From Chamaelirium japonicum (taxonomy: Eukaryota > Streptophyta > Magnoliopsida > Liliales > Melanthiaceae), in NCBI GenBank assembly GCA_947650365.1, contig OX393549.1, positions 88,771,556 through 88,835,555 of the forward strand: 64,000 nt of DNA. Direction: 5' to 3'. The position numbers and the translations under genes are program-made. Shown here piece by piece: positions 49,978 to 62,246 of the stretch. The notes beneath the pieces are model-generated. The model was not told where the DNA came from, did not search any database, and saw only the letters and a list, made by a program, of their open reading frames with translations. How positions within the stretch are numbered: the stretch's first letter is position 1; each line of letters begins with the position of its first letter.

Positions 49978-50060
49978 GTTCTATTTTAATAAATTGATAA
50001 GGGTCTAGGCCGAACCCCCCCTCATTCACAAAGAGGGAATATAAAAAACAAACAAAAACA
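49978..50060 (+). repeat. Second LINE 3' tail in tandem
   Basis: TATTTTAATAAATTGATAAG, GGTCTAGGCCGAACCCC, stem CCCTC (50019-50023) and GAGGG (50033-50037), then an A-rich end. A separate 3'-end-only insertion next to the tail of the preceding LINE. Confidence 0.7.
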
Positions 50061-50125
50061 AATTGATTTGTCATGCAATATACTGAAAATTGGAAATGCT
50101 ACTATTGATGAAGTGTAAGTTTTGG

Positions 50126-50186
50126 TTTTTTTTTTAAGAAATCCCTCGATCTTGATCCCTATAAATTTATTAAATAAAAAAGACAG
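50126..50186 (-). repeat. Third LINE 3' tail, minus strand
   Basis: T run, AGAAATCCCTC, then ATCTTGATCCCTATAAATTT and ATTAAATAAAAAAGAC. Matches the complement of the LINE tail with part of the hairpin region missing. Confidence 0.6.
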
Positions 50187-51540
50187 ATCGCTATCAAGAA
50201 ATCCTGAATCCGATGAAGAAAATGTTTGGGAATCGGCTAGCGACACCAATCTCCTACCCCACGGAACCTTTCAAGCCCTTAGGATATATGGTGCTCGAAG
50301 GTTTGAGGATTGGAACCCTGCAGAGATCGCACAACGACATAGAATACGATACACCAATCCAATAGAAACAAACATCCTAGATTCACCAGAAAATCAAGGA
50401 TTTGGATTATCACTAGCAAGATAATACATCATGCAGTGGTCACCGTTTGTCGGAACTCACAAACCCTCTTCTTACTTCTCTCACCATAAATATACCCACA
50501 TAGTAGAAAGCAACCCGCCCGAGAGATACCAGAGGATCTACCAAGAGATGATAATGTTCGAAGTAGAAACTGAGGTAGGCGTGCAGAAGAACCCAGGCGA
50601 AGACCTGGATGAACTTGAAGGAGAACCCGGAGACGACTCTTCACTCTTTCTTCCCTTCTTCCCCTCTTCTTCCTTCTTCCTTCTTCTCTTCCCTTTCTCT
50701 CTTCTTTCCTTCCTCTCTATTCTCTCCTTACGGTAAACATTAGATTAGGTTTCTCGTTCTCTCATTGTCTTTCAATTTGTCCTCTTAACCATCTATCCTA
50801 GAAGAACCACTCCACCGTGGTCACCGACCACCATACTCCACGAGCATCCAAGAGTCCAGAGGTGAGCATCATGCCGGCGCCCCCCTAGATACTTCCTCTC
50901 TTTTGCGAGCCCCTCTTCTCTATAGGCGATATAAAGAACATCTTTGTTGGCCACCAACCTTACTTCAATTATCTTAGAGCCACCCCATTCTTCCCCTTTT
51001 ATAAGGGAGTAAATGGATGCTCGTAGGAAACCAAAACACCAAACAAAAACCAGCCCGACCCATGTCCTTGACCTCAATTCACCTGGGTAAAATCCTACTC
51101 GCCTAAGCGAAATCGATCTAAGTTTTGCTCGCATATTCTGTCCTGACCTCACCTGGGCGAGGCACCAGTTCACCAGTAAGACTTTGCACGACTTCGGCCC
51201 TGGCCCTAATTGCCAGAGTCGATTGGGCAACCCTAAATTTCGCCTAGGAAACCTAACCTTTTTTGCTGCATTCTACTGCTCTTGGTCTTCATCCAGTGGG
51301 ATTTTGTCGGCCTTCCTAATCCTCCTTGGACTCGATCCCGTCCCTGTGGAGCGCCTTAATCTAGGTTTGAATTTCAAGTCAAATCCCAACAGAAATCAAT
51401 CCAAAGACTTTGCATAGAACATCATCTAGCAAATTCCTTTTTCAAGTGATCCTTGCAAAGCAATCTTACCTATATATCATGATAAGCTTTAGGCATCCTG
51501 AATTGTTATTGACTTTGTGAAGTGTGAAAGATCATGGAGA
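50187..51540. other. No gene recognised; two unexplained open segments
   Basis: Plus-strand frames at 50122-50424 (ESDEENVWESASDTN, YGARRFEDWNPAEIAQR) and 50431-50736 (ESNPPERYQRIYQEM, acidic PGEDLDELEGEPGDD) have protein-like composition and lie in successive frames. I do not recognise them, and they may be an old retroelement remnant. 50640-50720 is a pyrimidine tract. 50760-51540 shows no structure I can name. Confidence 0.35.
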
Positions 51541-51559
51541 GCATCTGACTTGCTTAGCA

Positions 51560-51911
51560 AGTATAGAGGAGTGCACGACATTTAATTCAAACTTTCAACG
51601 AATTGAATCATTTTCTCCAAAATCTCTAAGGTCAGATGTTAACTCTAGACAATGAAGAGAAAGGCTCTCCCATTTAATATGTTGGAGGACATCATCTTCA
51701 ATATATCAGCTTCTCTCGGTCTTTCAATGCCGAATGAGGTGGAGAGTATAAAGTTTATACTCGCTGATATCTAGACTTTGAAAAAGTTGAGAGATTAGAC
51801 ATCTTGAGACTAAGGGCCTTTTTTTGATTTAATGGTTATTAGGTTAATCTTGTTTAGCAATTCTTTGTTGGGTTGTGATTGTGACTATAGCCATTACTTG
51901 TAACTTTCTTT
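51560..51911 (+). mobile_element. ORF1-only LINE copy 4 (fragment)
   Basis: GAGGAGTGCACGACATTTAA matches 48236 of copy 3. The conserved C-terminus follows (LPFNMLEDIIFNISASLGLS at about 51680-51740), then a T-rich 3' UTR ending TTGTAACTTTCTTTTTTTAC. Only the end of the element is present. Confidence 0.6.
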
Positions 51912-52181
51912 TTTTACGAAGCAAACTATTGAACCAAGGCATGATATACATGGAGCCCATCACATTACGTGAATGATGTACCATTATCTTCTTAATATTT
52001 GGATTCCATTTCTTTGCATTATCGCAAGTAAATACATTGTGTTTGTTAAGCCTTCTGGAGTCTGAGTCTTAGCTCTGAGCGCCGATTTCTCCCCTTTTTT
52101 CCCCTAGGATTAGGGTTTCCTTCTGGTTTTGTTCTCGGCCTTCTTGGCCGCCGGCTGCAACTTCGGGGAGGCCAGGAGGTG
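51912..52181. other. Target region of the Copia element, left part
   Basis: The C/T-rich stretch AGCGCCGATTTCTCCCC then CTTGGCCGCCGGCTGCAAC appears continuous with 62247-62860, which ends in a poly(A) run. It may be a retroposon that the Copia element split. Confidence 0.4.
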
Positions 52182-52186
52182 GGTCC

Positions 52187-54515
52187 TGTTAGAATTGGTG
52201 AGGTCTACAGCTCGTAAAAACCTATAGTTTAGCTATGTATGGTTGATAGTATAGGATTGCATATTGGTACGTACCTTAGTGCGTGTTCTGATTACAGAAC
52301 AGAGAGCCATGGCTACATGGTAATCCTCTTGAGTGAGAGACTCAAGGGACTGGTCCCATGTAACCTAAATACGTTCGCAGCTCAGATTAGGGTTGGTCGC
52401 CCTATCAGGTTAAGCTGTTGGTATGACAGAGCGTGGGTGTCTTCACCATGGTCATTACCAGGCACAGTGTCTGTGGCCGAACGGAACCAACACGGTGCAC
52501 AGATAGGTGAGCAGACACCGGTGCACTAAACCGTGTTTCTGCTTAGGGTGAAACGGTCCTAAATCCTGAGGAACCATGTCTGGTGGACTAACCAGTTGTG
52601 TGGTGCTTTGGCGCACCAATGTGTGAGGATCCGGATGCAGTGATCCAAAACCACGGTGTACTGGGTTACCCGGCTGGCGTTGCATCAGCATGTCACTCCT
52701 GCAGGCTATCCACACCCCTAACGGGAGGTGCGTTCCTTGGTCTGACCTACGTCGTATTAAACCCTGGCCAGGTGGTCATCAGTTCGACTAGTGATGGATC
52801 CGGTTACTCGGAAGAGTAATCAGAGATACGGTGTATATGGTCAACCTGGAAGGAACCGAGTTATATGAGCACTCGAGTCTGACGGTATTCTCCACCGCTC
52901 GAGTTGCATCATGGCACCAGTGGAGGGACAACGAGTTTACCATACTAAGCGGAGAGCAGGGGTATGAGGGAGAACATAGTAAGTCCGGGGGAATTGGAGT
53001 GCAGCCTGCGTCGCACTCTGGGTGGCTACGCAGGTTAACTCGGACTCAGAGGATCGATGGTACACTCGGGTAGTGTGTCGATCGAGTCTGAGTTGGAAGT
53101 CATGAACCCTGGTCCCTGAAGGTTCCACCTTATCGACATTATGTATGGTTCTTATACCATCTCGTCGAAACACAGAACGTAGTTAGAGGAAGCGAGAAGT
53201 CCAAGCCTACGCTCCGTGAGTGCTTCGCACTAGTGCACGGTAGATGCGTAGCTACGTGTGTGCACTAAGGGGAAACCCTAGGTTAGTGCAGAGACGCATG
53301 CAACAATTCCTTGTCATAAGTGGACTTTGCCACATGGGTGCGATGCACCGGGATATGTTGCGAGTTGACTAGTTGACTTCACTAGGGGCACCCTACGGGA
53401 ACCTCAGAGAATAGTGAAATCACTGGTGCACTTCACTTATGTGTGCCTTGCAAAGTCTCGTACACGAGGAACGGCCAACTAGTGACATAAGGGCGTTTTG
53501 GTCATACTATGCGCCACTATGCACTAAGGGGGCCGGCCCTGAGTGTTGAGAGACTGGTCAAGGCTGGCCCTATTAGTTTCAGGAGGTTGTTGCCTCCGAT
53601 GAAAGGGTCGGTCAAGAGGCGTAGAAAACGGGCTGGTTTTGACCGTTTTCGAAAACAAGAAAAAGATAGAGATAAAAGAAGAGATATATAGGGAGAGGTT
53701 TGAATCAGTCAATCCTATCCGCTAGGTTTATCCGTAAGGATAAGGCCGGCCCTATATAAGGCATAGGGAGAGAGGGGGGAACGAAAATAATGAGCCCATG
53801 CAAGCCTAGGGCCGGCCCAAGCCATGGGGAAGCCCTAGGTGCCCCCTCTTCTATCTTCGCATCTCCTCCCTCGTCTCTCTCTCCCTCGCTTGCGCCATTG
53901 GATGGCGACTCGTCTTCCTCGCATGGTGTTTCGTAGAAGGAGAAGGCTTGTCGTATGGATACACTCAGAGATCCATCGATGAGGTGCCGTACATCGTGTG
54001 AGATCGGGTGAACTAAAAGGCGTCTCCCGCAACCTTTTGCTGTCCAGAATCTGCACAGAAAATCAGTGTTGTTTCTGTTATTCCAGGAGCTACAGAAGTC
54101 CAAACGATGTGAAACTTGTTGCAAAAGTTGTGTCTCGAAGTTGGCTACCTGCAGTCCAAATTTCAGCCCAATCGGAGTTCGGACCAAAAAGTTATGGCCG
54201 TCGCACCGAAGCTATGTCGAGCAGATCCGTAGCCCGTCTCCATCGACAAAGAAGAAATTTGTCGCGGTGAAAGATTCCGCACGCAGGTATGATCTCTAAC
54301 AAGTAGATCTAACATAATTAGAACATGCATACATGCTAGATTGTTCTTTTGCGTTAGATCGTCGTTAGGGGTTCGCGTAGTTGCCATGCTAGTTTCATAC
54401 ACGCATATGTAGATCGTTTCGATGAAAATTTTGATATGTAACGCACACCGCCTACGGTCCTCGGACCTTCACTTTGCTTCCGCTGTGGGCCTCTGCCATG
54501 GATTTATTTCCAACA
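52187..54515 (+). repeat. Copia 5' LTR, 2329 bp
   Basis: TG ... CA limits. Contains GGGCCGGCCCTGAGTGTTG and a TATATAAGG at about 53752-53760, which may be the promoter TATA box, upstream of GGCATAGGGAGAGAGG. Confidence 0.93.
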
Positions 54516-54517
54516 AT

Positions 54518-54530
54518 TGGTATCAGAGCC
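54518..54530 (+). other. Copia primer-binding site
   Basis: TGGTATCAGAGCC, two bases after the 5' LTR, is complementary to the 3' end of plant initiator Met tRNA. Confidence 0.93.
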
Positions 54531-57500
54531 CGCTAGTGGTGTGCGTTTCATATTTTTCATGAAACCGTCATGTGCGCGCATGAATAGTATGTGCCACCAT
54601 CGGGGTTCTACGAGTAGATCATGCATAGTATATTTTTTGTGTGTTCTATGAATCGTTCTTGCAAGGCACCGCTTCTAAAATTATTCTGGATATGTGATTG
54701 CTTGCTACCGGGGGTCGGACCCCGTGTTAGCGATTTTGTCTGGATGTTTTTTCTTCTGTGTGTGGATAGATTTTAGGGCCATAGTCGGGCAAGAGGTGAA
54801 GATTTACCACCCTTGATTCCCAGGCTTTTAGCTAGCTAGGTTTGTTTTCCTTTTTTTGTTCTAGGAAATTGTGTAAGAGCGAGCACTTGCTCGAAGCTTA
54901 CTAGATCTTTTTCGGTTACAGATTGAAGAGGAGGACCTACCGTGAAGATCCATCACCGGGAGGACGAGCGGAACCTTGGAGGACGATGACGATCCGGCAA
55001 AGCGTACACGATGACGGCAAAGGGCAGAAAGCGTCAGGAGATCGTATACAGAGGCTTGCACCGGATCGAGGACCTTGCGAAGGAGACAGAGAGCCTGCGC
55101 TGTGCCAGTCAGGTTCAGGGGTCGGACCCTGAACTTGATTCAGTTGTGTGCTTGTTTTTTTTTAGTAGTTCTTTATATTTCTGTAGAGAACCTCGATGCA
55201 ATAATATGATTATCTGTGTTAGAGGGATGTCCTTTCCCCTCGGGTCCTAGCGACTTTATTAGGATAGGATTCCACTAGTGACGCCTATTATTTAATTGAC
55301 CCTTGATGATAGCATGAATTCCTCACATTTGGTTATGCCCCCATTAGGTCAACACCCGATTAGTCGAGTGTGCCTATTTGGCAAGCATCGAAACCTAGAA
55401 TGAGTTGGAATTCTACTATGACATCATTCGTCAAATTTATAAGCGAGGCGCCATGGTAGTGGAAAACCTTTCCTGTCAGTCTGACTTTAGGCTCGGCTCC
55501 AGAGCATTAACGTGATAGCCAGGTTTGCAGAGCATCGATGTTCTTGGGATATGTAATGTGACCCTTGAGTGGAGAAATCCACTTGAGGCAGGGACTATGA
55601 TATTCCGAGATCGATTAATGCTTCGCGAAACGCTTGAAACGCTAGTGAGAGCATGGTATGACCAGGGTCTAGTGTATAGGTTGTCGTGACCTTAGTATAC
55701 ACTCATACTTGCATTAAATAACCCTTAAATTTAATAAGGGATGCAAGAGAGGACTTTTAGAGATCCTCTGGCCTCCACGGCCAATCACTTCGTGCTCGGG
55801 TGGGAGAGCATAACTCAACAACCCCCTCGGGTGAGAGCTGTGTTTTTCCATGCCAAGCTACTTAGTGATCTCCCTCGGGATATGGCGATTACGGCGCCAA
55901 GGGTTCAGGCTTTTACTCACCCCCGTGGGGGCCGTTAGAACTTCCATTCCGTAATTGCCTAGGCTCGTGGTTAAGCATCCGAAGTACACGTGAGGTATTC
56001 GTTGCGAAGACAATGGTGATCACCTGGTACTGGCCAAAAGATAACCATGGTTCATCAAAGCCCTTAGTTGGCAGATTTGGATAGGGTCAAGGGAAAGACC
56101 CGTGTAAGCGGATGACCTGCACACTGCCCCCTCGGACAGGTGCAGCCTATTTTGAGATCTTACATACATGGTTAAATTAATCCATAGAGGTGTCTTCGCT
56201 GTGAGGGTAGCGCTGACATTTGGATATAATTAGCTTGTTTTCAAAAATCAATAAAATAAGTCATTTTGCATTCGTTTTCATTCAACCATATAGTTCCCCT
56301 ATCTGTTATCCCATAAGAGAACCAGTTATCGGGTCTCTAACTACGTAAAGCGGAAGCGCTATCTTTAGCTTATGCTTAGGGTAGTAAACGTACATTGGCT
56401 TCCAATCTAAATATCCTTGTACTAGACCTAACGGGTCCAGATATCACTAGGGCACTAACTAGGGCATATGACGACTAGCGAGAGTCTGAGGAGATGTGCA
56501 AGTGCTATGTTATAGCAGACTTGCAGACAACTCCTTAGAAGCAAGTCAGAGATATGCCGGGTCTTCTCAAATAAGTTTTAATTGCATAAGATGTCTGCTA
56601 GGCGAAGTCGGTAGACTCATCGCTTATCCACCAAGATGCTTGTCGGTACCAAGATGTCAGAGGGAATGCTTGTTCGGGAACACATACTTGAGTTCCAGAT
56701 CGAACTAGATTCCAAAGACATGGTGCCAGATAATGAGGTGGTGAAAGACGTCTATCTTGCATCCTTGTCTGGAACCTTCGAAGGCGTTGTCAGAGACTTT
56801 AGCTTTAACAAGCTGGAGATGACAAACGTAGAACTTCTAAGGAGATTTCCAAGAGACAAAGGGTGGGATCAAGATTAAAGGTAATGTCTTTAGTACTTAA
56901 CCTAGGTCTTCTTTAGAAAAACCAAAGGGAGTAACTTATAAGAGATCGAAAACTATTCTAGTGTAGAAACTGGTGTGGACTCCTAAGTATGGTAACGCTA
57001 AGGATGGAAGTGTTTCCGCTTTGGCGAGTGTAGGGGGTATTTGAAGATTGAGTATGGCCTCAGGATGTTAGGAGTTAAGTCGCTATCTAGTAGCAGTTCA
57101 TATGCTTCTTGGAATGTAGACTCCGAGTCTACAGAGATTCAAGGAAAGCAGAAGGCTACTTTATAGTGAAGTAATCCTAACATAGGTACTGATGCCATAA
57201 GCCGCTGCGAAAGCTGTTAGATATGAATATCTTAGTTTTTTCGAAATACAGATTTTGTTTTTTAGAGATGTAGTTTTGTTTCCTCCTTAGTAAATAAAGT
57301 TTTTTAGTTTTAGACAGCACCGTATGTGTGTATCTTAAACTGAAAAGATAGCTTCAGTACTAGAGGAATAGATCAGAATAATCTCTTTAAATTTAATCTT
57401 AATTCGGAAATAGATTTCATGACAGCTGCAGCGTCAAATTTAAATTCATCTAAATCCTTCGGAGAATCTATCCCATTTGTGACCCCTCTGTTTTAGATAT

Positions 57501-59903
57501 TCTGCCTCAGATAAATTCAGAGGTAAAAAAAGGTCGAGTTTCTGTTCACAGAATCATCGGAGATCCTTCTAACCTATGAGTGTAATCTGAAAGGCAGAAT
57601 AACTAAAAGGGCCATGAAGGTATGGGAGTTAGTTAATTTTGACGTCTATGGTTCCAAGAGCGTCCAGACGATAGGAGTCTCTTCGATTTAATCGAGGGAA
57701 TGAGAACCTATCGGATGGGTTCCATAGGATCCTGAAGGAGCATGGGATTATCTCCCAGTTAAATGCTTCTAGGATGAAACGTCAGAATGAAGTCTACGAG
57801 AGAAGGAATCGGACCCTGTTTGACATGGTCCGTAGTATGATGAATATTACCAAATGTATTACCCACCCTTTGGTGGGGTTGTACCTTAAAACAATAGCTT
57901 ATATCTGAAACTCTCTCTCATCTAGATCAGTGCCTCAGACCTATAGAGAGCTATGGTCTAAGCGAAAGCTGACACTATAGAGTCTCGAGATATAGGGTTG
58001 TCCTGCACTTGTGCAAAAGGACAAGAGGGATGAGATGGAGATGTAGTTCCAGGTATATCTGTTTGTAGGTTACCCTTAGGAGACATAAGGTGGACTGTTC
58101 TATGATCTTGAGGTTTAGAAGGTAATCGTTTCTACGAATACCATCTACCTAGACCAGGATTATATTATAGACCATAAGTTTACCGGTAAGGTAGTTCTGG
58201 GTGAACTACTGGGTACTGGTAGAGAGTGCGCATCTGAAAACGTAGTGGGAGTAGATGATACAAGAAACTAGTATACCAGACACTGTAGAAACAATTCACT
58301 TTTGTACCACCACCACTTCGTCGTTATGGGACCATCAGAGCTCCTGAAAGATACTATGGAGAAACATCGATAGTTAATCCAGAGTTTCAGGAGGATGATC
58401 CCTAGAGCTACGAAGAAGTAGTAGGAGCTTCCTTTGTACCACCACCACCTCGTCGTTGTGGGACCATCAGAGCTCCTGAAAGATACTATGGAGAAACTTT
58501 GATAGTTAATCCATAGTTTCAGGAGGATGATCCCTAGAGCTATGAAGAAGTAGTGGGAGCTTCCGACAGCTCTAACTGACAAAAGACCATGAAGGCAAGC
58601 TTGCATCAATGTCCCTTGGAACAGTCTTGACACTTATAGCACTATCACCCTTCAGGGTGTAGGAGGTGTATAAGAAGAGCACCCGGTTAAGACTTAAGTA
58701 GCTAGATTAGTTACCAAAGGAGAAGGGATTGACTATGTCAAAACCATCTCACTGGTAGCTATGCCTAAGTCTATAATGGATCCTCTTAATCCATCACAGC
58801 CCATTATAGTTGGGAGATCTGGTTGATGGATGTCAAGACAGTTATTCCCTAACGGGAATTTGAAAATGACATATGGATGATGTAGCCTCAGGCTTTGTGT
58901 CAGTAGGTTAGGAAGATATGTGATGTAAGTTGCAAAGGTCCATTTATGGACTGATGGTAGCATCCACGTTGGAATATCTATTTTGATCAAGGAAATCCGC
59001 TCACACGGATTTGATCAGAATGATGATAAACCAAGTGGGTACAAGAAAGGTGAAAAAGCTACAAGGGTGTACGTAGTACTTTACGTTAACGATATCCTAC
59101 TGATTGAAAATGACGTAAGAATATTATTTACGGTAAAGGTTTGTAGTCATCACAATTCGATGTGAAAGACCCTAGTGAGGTGAGTTATGCTCTGGGAATC
59201 AAGGTAACTTTAGATAACCAGAGCAAGATTCTCTTACTGTCCCAGGCTACGCATGAAGATAAGATTCTAGCCAGATTCGTTTTACGAGGCTAGATATCTA
59301 TTGCGCAGCAGGAATGATGGGTCGGTTTCAGTCGAACCCGGGTCCAAATCACTGGACTAAAGTGAAGGGTATACTTAAAAATCCTCATTAAGTAAGGATT
59401 GTGAGTTAGCTTGCACTTCACAGGTCCTGATATCGATTGGACACACATGGTCTGACTTTGGTGTCAGATGTGCGTTCCAGAGAATCGATTTCAGGGATTG
59501 TTTTTATCTTGGGATTAGAAGCGGTAGTTGGTAGAGTGTGAAGCAAGTGCATCACAGACTCTACCACAGTGGCTTAGCACGTTGTTGTGTGCGAGGTAGT
59601 ATATCAGGTGGTAAGGCTTAAGAAGTTCTTAGAGAACTTGGGACGCGTACCAGAAGCTCAGTTATCTGTTGTTGCAACAGAAGAGCGGTAAGCAAGGTCC
59701 AAGGAGACTAGGCACCGCCGTGAGGGGAAACCCATCAAGTACAAACTCCACTTGATCTGACAGTTATAGGAGGAAATGCAAGTAGCGGTACTGAGGTGGA
59801 ATCTACAGACAATGTTGCCAATTCCTTTAAGGAATTCCTGCAAAGGCTTTTGGGCAGCATGTAGAAGCTACAGAGCTTAACACCGTTATTCCTCGTTAGA
59901 CCT
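54531..59903 (+). pseudogene. Copia internal region, decayed gag-pol
   Basis: A leader of about 2 kb (54531-56480) has no recognisable protein. Remnants then appear in Copia order: gag-like around 56496-56878 (LEFQIELDSKDMVPDNEVVK), integrase-like around 57780-57960 (NRTLFDMVRSMMNITK), and reverse-transcriptase-like around 58983-59300 (KGEKATRVYVVLYV). The gene order integrase before reverse transcriptase supports Copia. Many breaks; not functional. Confidence 0.75.
58301..58564. repeat. 132-bp tandem repeat in the Copia internal region
   Basis: TTTGTACCACCACCACTTCG at 58301 and TTTGTACCACCACCACCTCG at 58433 begin two near-identical units. 132 bp is 44 codons exactly. It lies between the integrase-like and reverse-transcriptase-like parts. 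Confidence 0.9.
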
Positions 59904-59913
59904 AGTGGGAGAT

Positions 59914-62241
59914 TGTTAGAATTGGTGAGGTCTACAGCTCGTAAAAACCTATAGTTTAGCTATGTATGGTTGATAGTATAGGATTGCATATTGGTACGTA
60001 CCTTAGTGCGTGTTCTGATTACAGAACAGAGAGCCATGGCTACATGGTAATCCTCTTGAGTGGGAGACTCAAGGGACTGGTCCCATGTAACCTAAATACG
60101 TTCGCAGCTCTGATTAGGGTTGGTCGCCCTATCAGGTTAAGCTGTTGGGATGACAGAGCGTGGGTGTCTTCACCACGGTCATTACCAGGCACAGTGTCTG
60201 TGGCCGAACGGAACCAACACGGTGCACAGATAGGTGAGCAGACACCGGTGCACTAAACCGTGTTTCTGCTTAGGGTAAAACGGTCCTAAACCCTGAGGAA
60301 CCATGTCTGGTGGACTAACCAGTTGTGTGGTGCTTTGGCGCACCAATGTGTGAGGATCCGGATGCAGTGATCCAAAACCACGGTGTACTGGGTTACCCGG
60401 ATGGCGTTGCATCAGCATGTCACTCCTGCAGGCTATCCACACCCCTACGGAAGGTGCGTTCCTTGGTCTGACCTACATCGTATTAAACCCTGGCCAGGTG
60501 GTCATCAGTTTGACTGCTGACGGATCCGGTTATTCGGAAGAGTAATCGGAGATACGGTGTATGTGGTCAACCTGGAAGGAACCGAGTCATATGAGCACTC
60601 GAGTCTGACGGTATTCTCCACCGGTCGAGTTGCATCATGGCACCAGTGGAGGGACAACGAGTTTACCATACTAAGCGGAGAGCAGGGGTATGAGGGAGAA
60701 CATAGTAAGTCCGGGGGAATTGGAGTGCAGCCTGTGTCGCACTCTGGGTGGCTACGCAGGTTAACTCGGACTCAGAGGATCGATGGTACACTCGGGTAGT
60801 GTGTCGATCGAGTCTGAGTTGGAAGCCATGAACCCTGGTTCCTGAAGGTTCCACCTTATCGACATTATGTATGGTTCTTATACCATCTCGTCGAAACACA
60901 GAACGTAGTTAGAGGAAGGGAGAAGTCTAAGCCTACGCTCCGTGAGTGCTTCGCACTAGTGCACGGTAGATGCGTAGCTACGTGTGTGCACTAAGGGGAA
61001 ACCCTAGGTTAGTGCAGAGACGCATGCAGCAATTCCTTGTCATAAGTGGACTTTGCTACATGGGTGCGATGCACCGGGATATGTTGCGAGTTGACTAGTT
61101 GACTTAACTAGGGGCACCCTACGGGAACCTCAGAGAATAGTGAAATCACTGGTGCACTTCACTTATGTGTGCCTTGCAAAGTCTCGTACACGAGGAACGA
61201 CCAACTAGTGACATAAGGATGTTTTGGTCATACTATGCGCCACTATGCACTAAGGGGGCCAGCCCTGAGTATTGAGAGACTGGTCAAGGCCGGCCCTATT
61301 AGTTTCAGGAGGTTGTTGCCTCCGATGAAAGGGTCGGTCAAGAGGCGTAGAAAACGGGCTGGTTTTGACCGTTTTCGAAAACAAGAAAAAGATAGAGATA
61401 AAAGAAGAGATATATAGGGAGAGGTTTGAATCAGTCAATCCTATCCGCTAGGCTTATCCGTAAGGATAAGGCCGGCCCTATATAAGGCATAGGGAGAGAG
61501 GGGGGGACGAAATTAATGAGCCCATGCAAGCCTAGGGCCGGCCCAAGCCATGGGGAAGCCCTAGGCGCCCCCTCTTCTCTCTTCGCATCTCCTCCCTCGT
61601 CTCTCTCTCCCTCGCTTGTGCCATTGGATGGCGACTCATCTTCCTCGCATGGTGTTTCGTATAAGGAGAAGGCTTGTCGTATGGAGGCACTCAGAGATCC
61701 ATCGACGAGGTGCTATACATCGTGTGAGATCGGGTGAACTAGAAGGCGTCTCCCGCAACCTTTTGCTGTCCAGAATCTGCACAGAAAATCAGTGTTGTTT
61801 CTGTGATTCCGGGAGCTACAGAAGTCCAAACAACGTGAAACTTGTTGCAAAAGTTGTGTCTCGAAGTTGGCTACCTGCAGTCCAAATTTCAGCCCAATCG
61901 GAGTTCGGAGCAGAAAGTTATGGCCGTCGCACCGAAGCTATATCGAGCAGATCCGTTGCCCGTCTCCATCGACAAAGAAGAAATTTGTCGCGGTGAAAGA
62001 TTCCGCACGCAGGTATGATCTCTAACAAGTAGATCTAACATAATTAGAACATGCATACATGCTATATTGTTCTTTTGCGTTAGATCGTCGTTAGGGGTTC
62101 GCGTAGTTGCCATGCTAGTTTCATACACGCATATGTAGATCGTTTCGATGAAAATTTTGATATGTAACGCACACCGCCTACGGTCCTCGGACCTTCACTT
62201 TGCTTCCGCTGCGGGCCTCTGCCATGGATTTATTTCCAACA
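59914..62241 (+). repeat. Copia 3' LTR, 2328 bp
   Basis: Near-identical partner of 52187-54515, preceded by the purine tract and followed by the TSD GGTCC. Confidence 0.93.
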
Positions 62242-62246
62242 GGTCC

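Larger units (their letters stand above)
52187..62241 (+). mobile_element. Ty1/Copia LTR retrotransposon, 10,055 bp
   Basis: LTRs 52187-54515 and 59914-62241, both TGTTAGAATTGG ... TTCCAACA, with an exact 5-bp TSD GGTCC (52182-52186 and 62242-62246). Primer-binding site TGGTATCAGAGCC (initiator Met tRNA) at 54518-54530 and purine tract AGTGGGAGAT at 59904-59913. The outline is whole, but the coding region is broken at many places. I count about 56 differences between the LTRs (2.4%). At commonly used plant rates this means an insertion roughly 1-3 million years ago (inference). Confidence 0.95.

Noticed and set aside
52239-53712. Several 60-96-codon frames repeated at 59966-61438
   Set aside because: They are duplicated because they lie in the two Copia LTRs; no domain.
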